In this document: piece by piece, positions 1 through 8,355 of the stretch
Position numbering within the stretch: the first letter of the stretch is position 1
Layout: each line of letters starts with the position of its first letter
DNA from: Pseudomonas wuhanensis
GTDB lineage: Bacteria > Pseudomonadota > Gammaproteobacteria > Pseudomonadales > Pseudomonadaceae
Length of the DNA: 64,000 nt
Reading direction: 5' to 3'
NCBI RefSeq assembly: GCF_030687395.1
Contig: NZ_CP117430.1
Location: 2,170,001-2,234,000, forward strand
Position numbers and translations under genes: made by a program
The notes under the pieces: generated by a model
Seen by the model: the letters and a program-made list of their open reading frames with translations, nothing else
Told to the model about the DNA's origin: nothing
Database searches by the model: none

Positions 1-3000
1 TAGATCATTGCTTTTTCCTTTGCTTTTAAAACCGTTTTGAAATACATCATTAGGCTCTCGTTCATCCCCGCGGTATAAGTAATCCTCTTCTCTTTTAGGT
101 GAAGGAGTTGTTGGCTCCCCCTCATCAACCCCCACCTTACCCGCCGGTTCCTCATCCCCAAACGACGGCTTCTTACACCCATCCCCTCCAGGACAATCAC
201 TCAACCCCAACGGATCAACCCAACCCACCGGGTTGCGCGTGTACTGATAGCCGTTTAACCCACCCGCCAACTTGCTCGGGTCCGGCGTCAGGTACCGCCC
301 GACATCCGGGTTGTAGTAGCGATGTCGGTTGTAATGCAGGCCGGTTTCCGCGTCGAAATACTGCCCTTGAAAGCGCAGCGGCTGATCGAGGACCTGGTGG
401 GTGTTGCGGTTGAGGCGGGTGAGGCGGCCATAGGCGGTGTATCGGGCGGCCCAGATGATGTCGCCGCTGTAGTCGGTGAGTTCTTGCGGTGTGCCGAGGT
501 GGTCGAGTTGGTAGTAGAACGGGCAGGCTTGGCGCGGGCCTTTGCCGTCGAGCATGGCCAGTGGACGGAAGGTGCCAGGTTCGTAGATGTAGCTTCGATG
601 GTGATCCTGGCTGTGTTCGGCGACGAGGTGGTCGCCTTGCCAGAAGAACTCGGTGGTTTTGCCGTCGACGGATTTGCTGATACGGCGGCCGAAGGCGTCG
701 TAGCGGTAAGTGGCTTGGCTGCCATTGGGCAGGGTGACGCCGATCAACCGGTGCTGGCAGTCGTAGTGGTATTCGGTAACGAGTTTTTGCGCAGTGCCGC
801 GACGCTCGCGGATCAGGTTGCCGAAGGCGTCGTAGTCGTAATGCCGGTCGCCCTGCATCAGCAGGCGATTACCCAGCAACTTCGCAACGCCCGGGCGATC
901 CTGCATCAACAGGTTGCCCGCCGGGTCGTGGGCGAAGCTTTCCGGCGATTGGTCACGGGAATGGCGGACGCGGATCAGGCGGTCGAGCGAGTCGTATTGG
1001 TAGCTGCGCTGGCCGTGGCGGGTATCGGCGATGTGGTCGAGATTGCCGATGACGCTGTAGGCATAGTCTCGACGGTACAGCGGATGTTGGTGTTGGCTGA
1101 CGGCATGGGCTTTCAGCCGGCCTTGGTCGTCGTAGGCATATTCGCTGAGCAGCAGACCCTGCTGGCGGTTTTGTTCGCGACCGAAGGCAAGCTGGTGGGT
1201 GGTGAGGCGCGCGCCGTTGAGGTCGATGGCCGTCAATGCGCCGCCCTTGGCGTGGTGATAATCGAGTTTGCTGTTGTCCGGCAGGCGCAGGTGGTTGAGT
1301 CGGCCGCACGCGTCGTAGCGGTAACGCAAGGTGCCCCAACTTTGGTGCTCGGTGATCAGCCTGTCCTGGGCGTCGTATTCGAATTCCAGCGGATGGTCGT
1401 GGCCGTCGTCGACACTGACCAGTCGGCCGAGGTGGTCGTAGCGGTACTTGACCTTGACGCCATCGGGCAGGGTCTTGACCAGCAGACGTCCAGCCGAGTC
1501 CCGCTGATAAGCCGTGATCAGTTGCGAGTCGTCATCACCGAACTCGGTTTTCTCCAGCAGATGGCCGTTGAGGTCGTAGGCGTAGGCGGTGCGGCGGCCG
1601 TCGAAGCCGGTTTCCTGTCGGATCAAGCCGTTCGGCGTGTAGTCCAGGCGATACTTTTCACCGGATTCATTTTCAATTTCCGTCAGCCGTAACTGCGCGT
1701 TGTCGTAGCGATAACGCAGTTGCGTGCCATCGGGATTGATCCGGCGGCTGACCAGGTGCAGATCGTCGGCGTATTCGTAGCGGGTGATGCGGCCCAATTC
1801 ATCGCGTTCAGCGGTGATCTTGCCGTAGGCGTTGTAGCTGAACCCGCGGCTGGCGCCGGTAGGCAGCGTTGTCTGAACCAGTCGGCCGACGGCATCCCAT
1901 TGGTACTGGGTGAGAGCACCGTGTTCGTCCTGACGGGTCGTCTGCCGGCCTAGCGCATCGTAGGAAAAGCGTCGCTGACCGCCGTCCGGCAAGGTCTCTT
2001 CGAGCAGTTGTCCCAGCCCGTTCCGGATAAAGACATGCCGACTGTTGTCCGGGAAGCGGATCGACAACAAACGCCCCTGGGCGTCGTAGTGATAGTGGGT
2101 GACCTGGCCATCCGGATCGGTGGCTTCAATGACGTCACCCTGAGCATTGCGCTGATATTTCCACACCGATTTGCCGCGATAGCACGCATGCAGGAAACCG
2201 TTGCGGTATTCGTAGGATGTTGGCTCGTCTTCGGGTGGAATCAGCGCCACCAACCGTCCAACTTCGTCATAACGGTATTCAGTGACGGCCCCGAGGGGAT
2301 CCTGCTCGGCCAGCAACCGGCCGTTGTCGTCATAGTCCTTGAGGTGTTCTCCACCGTTCAGCTCAACCTTGCGCACCAGCCTCGCCCGGTCGTCGTGGAC
2401 GTAAACCTCTTCGCTGCCATCGATGTTCTGGACGGTGACACTGCCTTGGTCATCCCAGACGTAGCGCGCATCCATCTGCGAAAACGACGCCCAATGCCGG
2501 ACGCAGCGCGCCGCCTTGCCGGACCTTTCCCACTCCCAGAAGAAACTCGCGCCACCGGCCAGTTGCCGCTGCAGAATCACGTGTCGGTCGTCGTAGTCGT
2601 AACGCTCGCTTTCACCAGCGGCGTTGGTCGCTTCGATCAAGCGTTGGCGGGCATCGTAGCGATAGAAAACCAGCGTTTGCTCTGTATGCCAGGCTTCGCC
2701 CGAAGAATCGCCGGGCTGAAACGACTGGTATTCGATGGCGACAAGGTGCCTGCGCTCGTAGCACAACAGCAACGAGCGACCGGAACCGTTATCGAGGCGT
2801 TGAATGCGATCCTGACGGTCGCGAGTGATGTGGAGGCGGTTGTTGTAGGCGTCGCTGATCGCCGTCAAGCGGCCCTCTCGAAAGTGGTAGAACCGGTTCG
2901 TCTCGCCAGCCAGCGCGAGAATCAACTCCTCCGGTTCGCCTCCGAGGTAAATCGCCGCCCGCGACAGGCTGTTGTGGATCACCGGGCGCTCGACACTCGG

Positions 3001-4569
3001 CAGCGGAAACGTCGTACGACGGTTTTCATGGTCGATCCAGACGACCTGTTCATCGTCCAGTTCCAACCGCTGCGCCAGCGAATGGCTCCAGCCCCAGCCC
3101 AGCCCGCAATCGATCTCCACCGCGCTGGTGCGGTACAACCGGGTGAAGGCAAATGGCAGTAGCCCATCCAATGAGCCGTCGGTCAGGGTCAGCAGTTCTT
3201 CACCGGTGACCATCGATACCGGGCAGTTGTTGGTGCAGGTCAGTGCCACACAATCGGCACTGTCACCGTTGGGGTTTTTCGACTGACTCGATGCATCGTC
3301 GTGAGGTTCGTGACGGCCCAGCCGGGTCATGGCGAAGGACTTGTCGCGAGCAATGGCAACCGGATTGTTCACCTGTACAACTGGAGAGTTGCCAGCACGG
3401 ATCTGTAACGGAACCGTCGGTGCCGGTTTCAGTGGTGCATTCCGCGCGCTGACCACGAGCGGCTTGAGCGCGCCAGCGTGAGCTGTCAGGTCAGATTTGG
3501 CCGTCAGTTCTGCCAGCCGCAAACTGGCCGCCGTCAACCACTGTCGAGCCTGCTGGGACTTGATCTTGTCCAATACTTTGGCGCTCATGCCGAGCTTCAG
3601 GCCCGTAGGTCCGGTGAGGCGCACCAGCAGGAAACTGATCAATAGTTCTGTACGAATTTGCGCCACGACTTCGGCGATGTACTGCGGCGGCAGCATCCTC
3701 AGCCAACTGGTGAAGGCCGCGAGATGAATGAACATCAACGGCTCATCGCTCAACATCAGCAACACATTGGCGATGGCTTCTGCCGAAGCATTCAGTAACG
3801 TCCCAAGCTCGCCTTGGGTCAGGTACTCAAGGAGTTTTTCGCTGTTGGTTTGCAGGTCTGCCAGCAGGGCGTAGACCTGCTTCACGTCATCCCACAAACC
3901 GTGCAGCGAACGCTCGAAACCGCGCCAGTCGGCCTGTTGCAGCATGCCGTAACGCTGGGTGAACCCTGCCTCGGAAAACCCTGCCCACAAGGGCTGGAAT
4001 TCGCTCGTCCATTCATTGCGCAACCAGCCTTCCAGCTCGCCGATCACGCCTTGATAGGAGGCGTAGAGCGCTTTGACGTGATCGGTGGAAACATTGGGAA
4101 AGAAGGTGATGCGATAACGCTGGCCGCGCCAGCATTCGGGGATTTCGAGAATGCCGCTGGGGCCGATGGTTTTGTGGACGGGCTCACCGAACGTCAGTTC
4201 ACCCTTACGCTGCGAGATAACCGGTTCGAGCATCACCGGCGTATTGCCGATCGGCACGAAACGCGCGGCCTCAAACAGGTGCACCAGAGTCAATGGACCG
4301 CTGGCCGGGCACATGGCGAGCGTCGAACTGACAGGGAGGGTGGAGTCCTTCGGCGCGCTCAGCCGGACTTCATTACCGACCTTGAACACCTGCTCGACAT
4401 TCAGCGCCCCACCGGTCCAGAAGTTTTCCGCCCAGGCCTCGTAGTCGTTGAGGCAGAGACGAAAATCACCGAGCAGTGCTTCGACGTCAGGCTGCTCGGG
4501 GTTCATGGCGGCGACCACCAGCAGGCCGATGGCATTGTTCAAGGCCAGGACCTTGTCAGGTTCGAACAT
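1..4569 (-). CDS. Rhs repeat polymorphic toxin with ADP-ribosyltransferase-like tip (partial, runs off left edge)
   Basis: The reading frame is open from an ATG at 4569 (preceded by GAGGGA) to base 1, at least 1,523 codons, and its stop lies outside the window. Seen: an N-terminal region of about 430 residues with two hydrophobic stretches (about 270-293 and 305-326) and no PAAR motif that I can recognise; a DUF6531-like start near residue 440 (CTNNCPVSMVTGEE); then dense YD repeats such as YRYDHLGRL; and the conserved Rhs core ending GRYLTPDPSKLAGG...NPVGWVDPLGLS near residue 1456. After the core the sequence changes to a variable tip that contains YRGDERxPxxxFxxGF, the start of a heat-labile-enterotoxin/scabin-type ADP-ribosyltransferase fold. 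Rhs shells encapsulate a C-terminal toxin used against competitors. The immunity gene would lie beyond the left edge. Rhs identity is certain; the toxin activity is inferred from about 25 residues. Confidence 0.93.
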   Translation of the reverse strand, partial: MFEPDKVLALNNAIGLLVVAAMNPEQPDVEALLGDFRLCLNDYEAWAENFWTGGALNVEQVFKVGNEVRLSAPKDSTLPVSSTLAMCPASGPLTLVHLFEAARFVPIGNTPVMLEPVISQRKGELTFGEPVHKTIGPSGILEIPECWRGQRYRITFFPNVSTDHVKALYASYQGVIGELEGWLRNEWTSEFQPLWAGFSEAGFTQRYGMLQQADWRGFERSLHGLWDDVKQVYALLADLQTNSEKLLEYLTQGELGTLLNASAEAIANVLLMLSDEPLMFIHLAAFTSWLRMLPPQYIAEVVAQIRTELLISFLLVRLTGPTGLKLGMSAKVLDKIKSQQARQWLTAASLRLAELTAKSDLTAHAGALKPLVVSARNAPLKPAPTVPLQIRAGNSPVVQVNNPVAIARDKSFAMTRLGRHEPHDDASSQSKNPNGDSADCVALTCTNNCPVSMVTGEELLTLTDGSLDGLLPFAFTRLYRTSAVEIDCGLGWGWSHSLAQRLELDDEQVVWIDHENRRTTFPLPSVERPVIHNSLSRAAIYLGGEPEELILALAGETNRFYHFREGRLTAISDAYNNRLHITRDRQDRIQRLDNGSGRSLLLCYERRHLVAIEYQSFQPGDSSGEAWHTEQTLVFYRYDARQRLIEATNAAGESERYDYDDRHVILQRQLAGGASFFWEWERSGKAARCVRHWASFSQMDARYVWDDQGSVTVQNIDGSEEVYVHDDRARLVRKVELNGGEHLKDYDDNGRLLAEQDPLGAVTEYRYDEVGRLVALIPPEDEPTSYEYRNGFLHACYRGKSVWKYQRNAQGDVIEATDPDGQVTHYHYDAQGRLLSIRFPDNSRHVFIRNGLGQLLEETLPDGGQRRFSYDALGRQTTRQDEHGALTQYQWDAVGRLVQTTLPTGASRGFSYNAYGKITAERDELGRITRYEYADDLHLVSRRINPDGTQLRYRYDNAQLRLTEIENESGEKYRLDYTPNGLIRQETGFDGRRTAYAYDLNGHLLEKTEFGDDDSQLITAYQRDSAGRLLVKTLPDGVKVKYRYDHLGRLVSVDDGHDHPLEFEYDAQDRLITEHQSWGTLRYRYDACGRLNHLRLPDNSKLDYHHAKGGALTAIDLNGARLTTHQLAFGREQNRQQGLLLSEYAYDDQGRLKAHAVSQHQHPLYRRDYAYSVIGNLDHIADTRHGQRSYQYDSLDRLIRVRHSRDQSPESFAHDPAGNLLMQDRPGVAKLLGNRLLMQGDRHYDYDAFGNLIRERRGTAQKLVTEYHYDCQHRLIGVTLPNGSQATYRYDAFGRRISKSVDGKTTEFFWQGDHLVAEHSQDHHRSYIYEPGTFRPLAMLDGKGPRQACPFYYQLDHLGTPQELTDYSGDIIWAARYTAYGRLTRLNRNTHQVLDQPLRFQGQYFDAETGLHYNRHRYYNPDVGRYLTPDPSKLAGGLNGYQYTRNPVGWVDPLGLSDCPGGDGCKKPSFGDEEPAGKVGVDEGEPTTPSPKREEDYLYRGDEREPNDVFQNGFKSKGKSNDL

Positions 4570-4832
4570 TCGCAGTCCCTCGCGCTGATTAATCTGGAGC
4601 GCAAGACTTTGCGGGGGATCAACGAGGAAAGAAGTCGGGAAAGGAGGTGTTTTGTGTAGGGAAAATCGCTAAATGATCACGGGCGTCTCGGCACAGTTTT
4701 TTATGTCCGCCTGGCATTGCCCGTTGCTCTCTGCCAACCGCGCTCGCTATGCTGCTGAACCCTTTAATCCATCACGGACCCGGTCGTGCCTTAGCCGCTC
4801 CCGGGATGTCATGAGAAAACGGATCAGATGCG

Positions 4833-5528
4833 ATGAATGCACCCTTGGATGAGTTCGGCCCGATCAAGGCCGTGATTTTCGACATGGACGGCTTGTTGCT
4901 GGACACCGAGGGCATTTACACCGAGGTCACGTCCATCATTGCCGGGCGTTATGGCCGGACTTTCGACTGGAGCGTCAAACAGAACATCATCGGTCGTGGC
5001 GCGGGTGATCTGGCGCGCTATGTGGTCGAGGCGCTGGACCTGCCGATTACAGCCGAAGAGTTTCTGGTGATCCGCGAACCGCTGATGCGCGAGCGTTTTC
5101 CGACGGCGCTGGCGATGCCTGGCGCAGAGGAACTGGTTCGGCACTTGAAGGCCAACAACATTCCTATTGCGGTGGGCACCAGTTCTTCACGTCAGTCATT
5201 CGGCCAGAAAACCACCTTGCACCGCGACTGGTTCGCGCTGTTCGACTTCATCGTCACCGCTGATGACCCGGAAGTGGGCGCGGCCAAACCGGCGCCGGAT
5301 ATCTTCCTGACGGCGGCGCGACGTCTGGGTGTCGCGCCTGAGGATTGCCTGGTGTTCGAGGATTCACCGTTCGGCGTCACCGCGGCGAAAGCGGCGGGAA
5401 TGACGGCGATAGCGATCCCGGATGCGGCGATGGCCGACGAAAAGTATGCACACGCCGATGGCATTCTTCGTACGTTGAAGGCGTTCAAACCCAGTGCATG
5501 TGGCCTGCCGGCGCTTGAGTGGGCTTAA
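4833..5528 (+). CDS. HAD-IA family phosphatase (beta-phosphoglucomutase/pseudouridine-phosphatase-like)
   Basis: This 231-residue protein has all four HAD motifs: DMDGLLLDTE near residue 18 (nucleophile Asp and general acid Asp), a GTSSS motif II near 118, Lys in AAKPAPDIF near 151 and EDSPFGV near 177. The cap between motifs I and II is helical (type C1), as in sugar-phosphate and pseudouridine-5'-phosphate phosphatases such as human HDHD1 and yeast GS1. It should hydrolyse a small phosphomonoester in the cytosol, but the substrate cannot be read from the sequence. It stands alone, between the divergent Rhs gene and a REPIN that probably ends its transcript. ATG 4833 is chosen because the catalytic motif begins only about 15 residues in. 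Confidence 0.85.
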   Translation: MNAPLDEFGPIKAVIFDMDGLLLDTEGIYTEVTSIIAGRYGRTFDWSVKQNIIGRGAGDLARYVVEALDLPITAEEFLVIREPLMRERFPTALAMPGAEELVRHLKANNIPIAVGTSSSRQSFGQKTTLHRDWFALFDFIVTADDPEVGAAKPAPDIFLTAARRLGVAPEDCLVFEDSPFGVTAAKAAGMTAIAIPDAAMADEKYAHADGILRTLKAFKPSACGLPALEWA

Positions 5529-5539
5529 TGCCGATAAAT

Positions 5540-5627
5540 GTGGGAGCGGGCTTGCTCGCGAAGAGGGCGTGTCAGGCAACATCAATGTCGACTGATACGA
5601 CGCCTTCGCGAGCAAGCCCGCTCCCAC
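5540..5627. repeat. REPIN (two inverted REPs), outward type A
   Basis: Two REP copies (TGGGAGCGGGCTTGCTCGCG and its inverse) face each other across a short core containing ATCAATGTCGACTGATAC. The whole is 88 bp and lies between the convergent HAD and SDR genes, where its hairpin could end both transcripts. Five other copies of nearly identical size (87-90 bp) occur in this window. Confidence 0.9.
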
Positions 5628-5639
5628 AAGTGACCTGTA

Positions 5640-6386
5640 TCAGGCGCCGAAACCACCGTCGATGGTCAGGCTGGCACCGGTGATGTAGCCGGCTTCGGGG
5701 CCGACAAGGTAGGCGACGAAGCTGGCGATTTCTTCCACTTTGCCGTAACGACCCACGGCCATCAGCGGGATCAGGCTTTCAGCAAAGTCGCCGCTGGCGG
5801 GGTTCATGTCAGTGTCGACCGGGCCCGGCTGCACGTTGTTGATGGTGATACCCCGTGGGCCGAGGTCGCGAGCCAGGCCTTTGGTCAGGCCGACCAGCGC
5901 CGACTTGCTCATGGCATACGGGCCACCACCGGCGAAGGGCATGCGCTCGGCATTGGTGCTGCCGATGTTAATGATGCGGCCGCCTTCGGTCATATGTTTG
6001 GCCGCTTCCTGAGTGGCGATGAACACACTGCGCACGTTGATGGCCAGGGTCTGGTCGAAGTCTTCGAGTTTGAAGTCTTCCAGCGGTGCGACGGCCAGAA
6101 CGCCCGCGTTGTTGACCAGGATGTCCAAACGCCCAAAGGCTTCGACGGTGGCATTAACGGCATTGCGAATGGCGACGGCATCGGCGCTGTCGGCCTTGAT
6201 GGCCAGGGCTTTGCCACCAGCGCTGGTGATGCTGTTTTGCAGCTCTTCGGCTTTGGCGGTAGAACTGACGTAGGTGAAGGCGACGGCAGCGCCTTCGGCG
6301 GCCAGACGTTTGACGATGGCAGCACCGATGCCGCGTGAACCGCCTTGAATCAGAGCTACTTTGCCGCTGAGGTGTTGAGTGGTCAT
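5640..6386 (-). CDS. SDR family NAD(P)-dependent oxidoreductase
   Basis: This is a classical short-chain dehydrogenase of 248 residues. Seen: the Rossmann glycine motif GGSRGIG near residue 15, NNAG near 90, a Ser in IINIGSTN near 140, the catalytic YAMSK near 155, and the C-terminal GYITGASLTIDGGFGA typical of 3-oxoacyl-ACP reductase/glucose dehydrogenase-like SDRs. The frame stays open upstream of 6386, but the start is set at that ATG because it begins MTTQHLSGKVALI, as the family does, and is preceded by GGAG at six bases. It is divergent from a LysR regulator across 124 bp, which is the usual layout of a LysR gene and its target. Its substrate is unknown; reduction of a carbonyl compound is likely. 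Confidence 0.9.
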   Translation of the reverse strand: MTTQHLSGKVALIQGGSRGIGAAIVKRLAAEGAAVAFTYVSSTAKAEELQNSITSAGGKALAIKADSADAVAIRNAVNATVEAFGRLDILVNNAGVLAVAPLEDFKLEDFDQTLAINVRSVFIATQEAAKHMTEGGRIINIGSTNAERMPFAGGGPYAMSKSALVGLTKGLARDLGPRGITINNVQPGPVDTDMNPASGDFAESLIPLMAVGRYGKVEEIASFVAYLVGPEAGYITGASLTIDGGFGA

Positions 6387-6510
6387 GTCGATCTCCAGAA
6401 ATTCAAGGCGGGCTGCCTTGTTGTTGGAGTCGAGTATCGGCCTCGCACTACCCTGCGGGTAGACCGTCATTGCTATAGTCTGTGTAAACCAAAAGTTTAT
6501 AGTGGCGCTT
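6387..6510. promoter_or_regulatory. Divergent promoter region of the SDR and LysR genes
   Basis: This 124-bp spacer separates the divergent SDR and LysR genes. It contains CTATA...TATAG arms around 6474-6501 and an ACTACCCTGCGGGTAG inverted repeat near 6448-6463. Either could be the LysR operator. The assignment rests only on position and dyad symmetry. Confidence 0.45.
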
Positions 6511-7434
6511 ATGGAAACCTTCAGTAGTATCGAATGCTTCGTGCGTAGCGCCGAGGTTGGCAGCTTTGCCGAAGCGGCGCGGCGCTTGAGCCTGACGCCG
6601 GCGGCGGTGGGCAAGAGCGTTGCCAAGCTGGAGGCGCGACTGGGTGTGCGGCTGTTCCAGCGCAGCACGCGCAGCCTGACGCTGACTGAGGCCGGCCAGC
6701 TATTTCTCGGCGAAGTCAGCGCCAGCCTGCACACGATCCAGAATGCCGTGGCCAACCTGGCCAGCGCCGAAGGGCGTCCCGCCGGTACATTGAAAGTCAG
6801 CATGGGCACAGTGTTCGGGCGTTTGTACATCGTGCCGTTGCTGGGCGAGTTTCTGCAGCGCTTTCCGGCTATCAACCCTGACTGGCATTTCGATAACCGC
6901 CAGGTCGACCTGATCGGCCAGGGTTTCGATGCGGCGATTGGTGGCGGATTCGAACTGCCTCAGGGCGTGGTGGCGCGCAAGCTGACGGCTGCCCATCGGG
7001 TATTGGTGGCTTCAACCGAGTACTTGGCGAAACACGAGGCGATCATCGAGCCCGACGACCTCAAGCACCACGACGGCATCTTGATACGGTCGCCACAGAC
7101 GGGGCGCGTGCGTTCCTGGCAGCTGACCAGTCGCACCCGGCAACACAGCCCGCTGACGCTCAAGGCGCGGATGACCATGAGCGATTCGGAAGCCGCCTGC
7201 GCCACGGCAGTTCAGGGGTTGGGCATTGCGTTGGTGAGCATGCCGTTTGCCGTGGGCTATCTGGATGCGGGAACGTTGCAGCGTGTGTTGCCTGACTGGT
7301 ACGTCGATGACGGCAACATCTCTATCTATTACGCTGAGCACAAACTGCTGCCGGGCAAGACCCGGGCGTTTGTCGATTTCATCATTGAGCAGTTTGCGGA
7401 GCAGGGGTTGGGGCAGAGGTTCAGTGCTCTTTGA
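6511..7434 (+). CDS. LysR family transcriptional regulator
   Basis: The 307-residue protein has the N-terminal winged helix-turn-helix of LysR regulators (METFSSIECFVRSAEVGSF...AAVGKSVAKLEARLGVRLFQRSTR, residues 1-60), followed by a periplasmic-binding-protein-like effector domain. It resembles the AaeR/DmlR-type subgroup that usually acts on a divergent gene. It should bind the 6387-6510 spacer and control the SDR gene and itself. A GTG at 6502 is in frame; the ATG at 6511 is preferred because METFSSIECF is the usual family start, although neither start has a strong ribosome-binding site. The effector is unknown. Confidence 0.9.
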   Translation: METFSSIECFVRSAEVGSFAEAARRLSLTPAAVGKSVAKLEARLGVRLFQRSTRSLTLTEAGQLFLGEVSASLHTIQNAVANLASAEGRPAGTLKVSMGTVFGRLYIVPLLGEFLQRFPAINPDWHFDNRQVDLIGQGFDAAIGGGFELPQGVVARKLTAAHRVLVASTEYLAKHEAIIEPDDLKHHDGILIRSPQTGRVRSWQLTSRTRQHSPLTLKARMTMSDSEAACATAVQGLGIALVSMPFAVGYLDAGTLQRVLPDWYVDDGNISIYYAEHKLLPGKTRAFVDFIIEQFAEQGLGQRFSAL

Positions 7435-7460
7435 ACCTGGCTTAAGACCGAGGTGTGGCT

Positions 7461-7552
7461 ATCGCGGGCAAGCCACGCTCCCACAGGGTTTTGAGTCTTA
7501 TCATAATGATATAAACGACACAAAACCTGTGGGAGCGAGGCTTGCCCGCGAA
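7461..7552. repeat. REP pair, inward type B
   Basis: A reverse REP (ATCGCGGGCAAGCCACGCTC) is followed about 45 bp later by a forward REP (GTGGGAGCGAGGCTTGCCCG). The two arms can form a long hairpin. The pair sits between the convergent LysR and racemase-like genes. The arm order is opposite to that of the REPINs at 5540 and elsewhere. Confidence 0.85.
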
Positions 7553-7567
7553 GAACGATAACGCGGT

Positions 7568-8296
7568 CTACCTGCCAAACCGCCCCGGCCAACCAATAAT
7601 GCTCTTCGGCCGAGGCATCGCATACGTCCGCACTTTCGACGTCGACAACCCCAGCCGCACCAGCGATTCGGCAATGGTCACCGCCGCCGTCACCCCATCC
7701 ACCACCGGCACGCCGGTGCGCTGACGAATCTGCTCATCCAGCCCGGCCATGCCGCCGCAGCCCAGGCAGATCACCTCGGCCTTATCCTCAAGCACCGCCA
7801 GTTCCGCTTGCCGAACAATCGCCTCCAGTGCACGTTCTGGGTCGGACTCCAACTCCAGCACCGCCAGCCCGCTGGCCCGTACCGACGCACAACGGTCCCA
7901 GAGCCCGGACAGTTTGAGGCGATCCTCGATCAGCGGCACGGTGCGGTCCAGGGTGGTGACCACCGAGTACGCATGCCCGAGGAACATCGCGGTGCTGGCG
8001 CCGGCATCGGTGATGTCCACTACCGGCACGTTGAGCAACTCCTGCAAACCTTCGCGACCGTGCTCGCCATAACCGGCCTGGATCACCGCATCGAAAGGCT
8101 GGTCGTAGGACATGACCCGATCCATCACCGCAATGGCGGCCAGATAACTTTCGAAATTGCCTTCAATGGAGTCGGCACCGAAGTGCGGTGTCAGGCCGAT
8201 GATTTCCGTGCCGGGCGAGGCTACGGATTGGGCCTGACGGGCGATGGCCTGGGTAATGGATTCGGTGGTGTTGACGTTGACCACGAGAATTCGCAT
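7568..8296 (-). CDS. Asp/Glu/hydantoin racemase-family protein lacking one catalytic Cys
   Basis: The 242-residue protein matches the hydantoin/allantoin racemase family (HyuE/HpxA type): MRILVVNVNTTESIT at the start, a VVDITDAGAS middle and the C-terminal motif ICLGCGGMAGL with Cys177 and Cys180. Family racemases use two cysteines, one in an ACFGD-like motif in the first half. Here that position reads AGYGEHG, with Gly75 in place of Cys, so a standard two-base racemisation is doubtful. The start at 8296 is chosen over an upstream in-frame ATG because AAAGGA lies seven bases before it and MRILVVN is the family N-terminus. It lies 59 bp downstream of an NCS1 permease gene on the same strand, suggesting a shared role in hydantoin, allantoin or a related nucleobase derivative. 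Confidence 0.85.
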   Translation of the reverse strand: MRILVVNVNTTESITQAIARQAQSVASPGTEIIGLTPHFGADSIEGNFESYLAAIAVMDRVMSYDQPFDAVIQAGYGEHGREGLQELLNVPVVDITDAGASTAMFLGHAYSVVTTLDRTVPLIEDRLKLSGLWDRCASVRASGLAVLELESDPERALEAIVRQAELAVLEDKAEVICLGCGGMAGLDEQIRQRTGVPVVDGVTAAVTIAESLVRLGLSTSKVRTYAMPRPKSIIGWPGRFGR

Positions 8297-8355
8297 AGGA
8301 GGTCCTTTTATAGCGAGGTGGTTCTGCGGCCCGACGTTGCCGGGCCGCCCGGGGA

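Noticed and set aside
322..1692. Long plus-strand open frame (456 residues) opposite the Rhs gene
   Set aside because: It is the antisense of a repetitive GC-rich gene; the repeated DxxGRL codons give open frames. The Rhs frame carries the real family motifs. The frames at 2008-3162 and 3814-4659 are rejected for the same reason.
5640..6875. SDR as a 411-residue protein with a 163-residue N-terminal extension
   Set aside because: The extension overlaps the divergent LysR gene, and the ATG at 6386 has a good ribosome-binding site and the family N-terminus.
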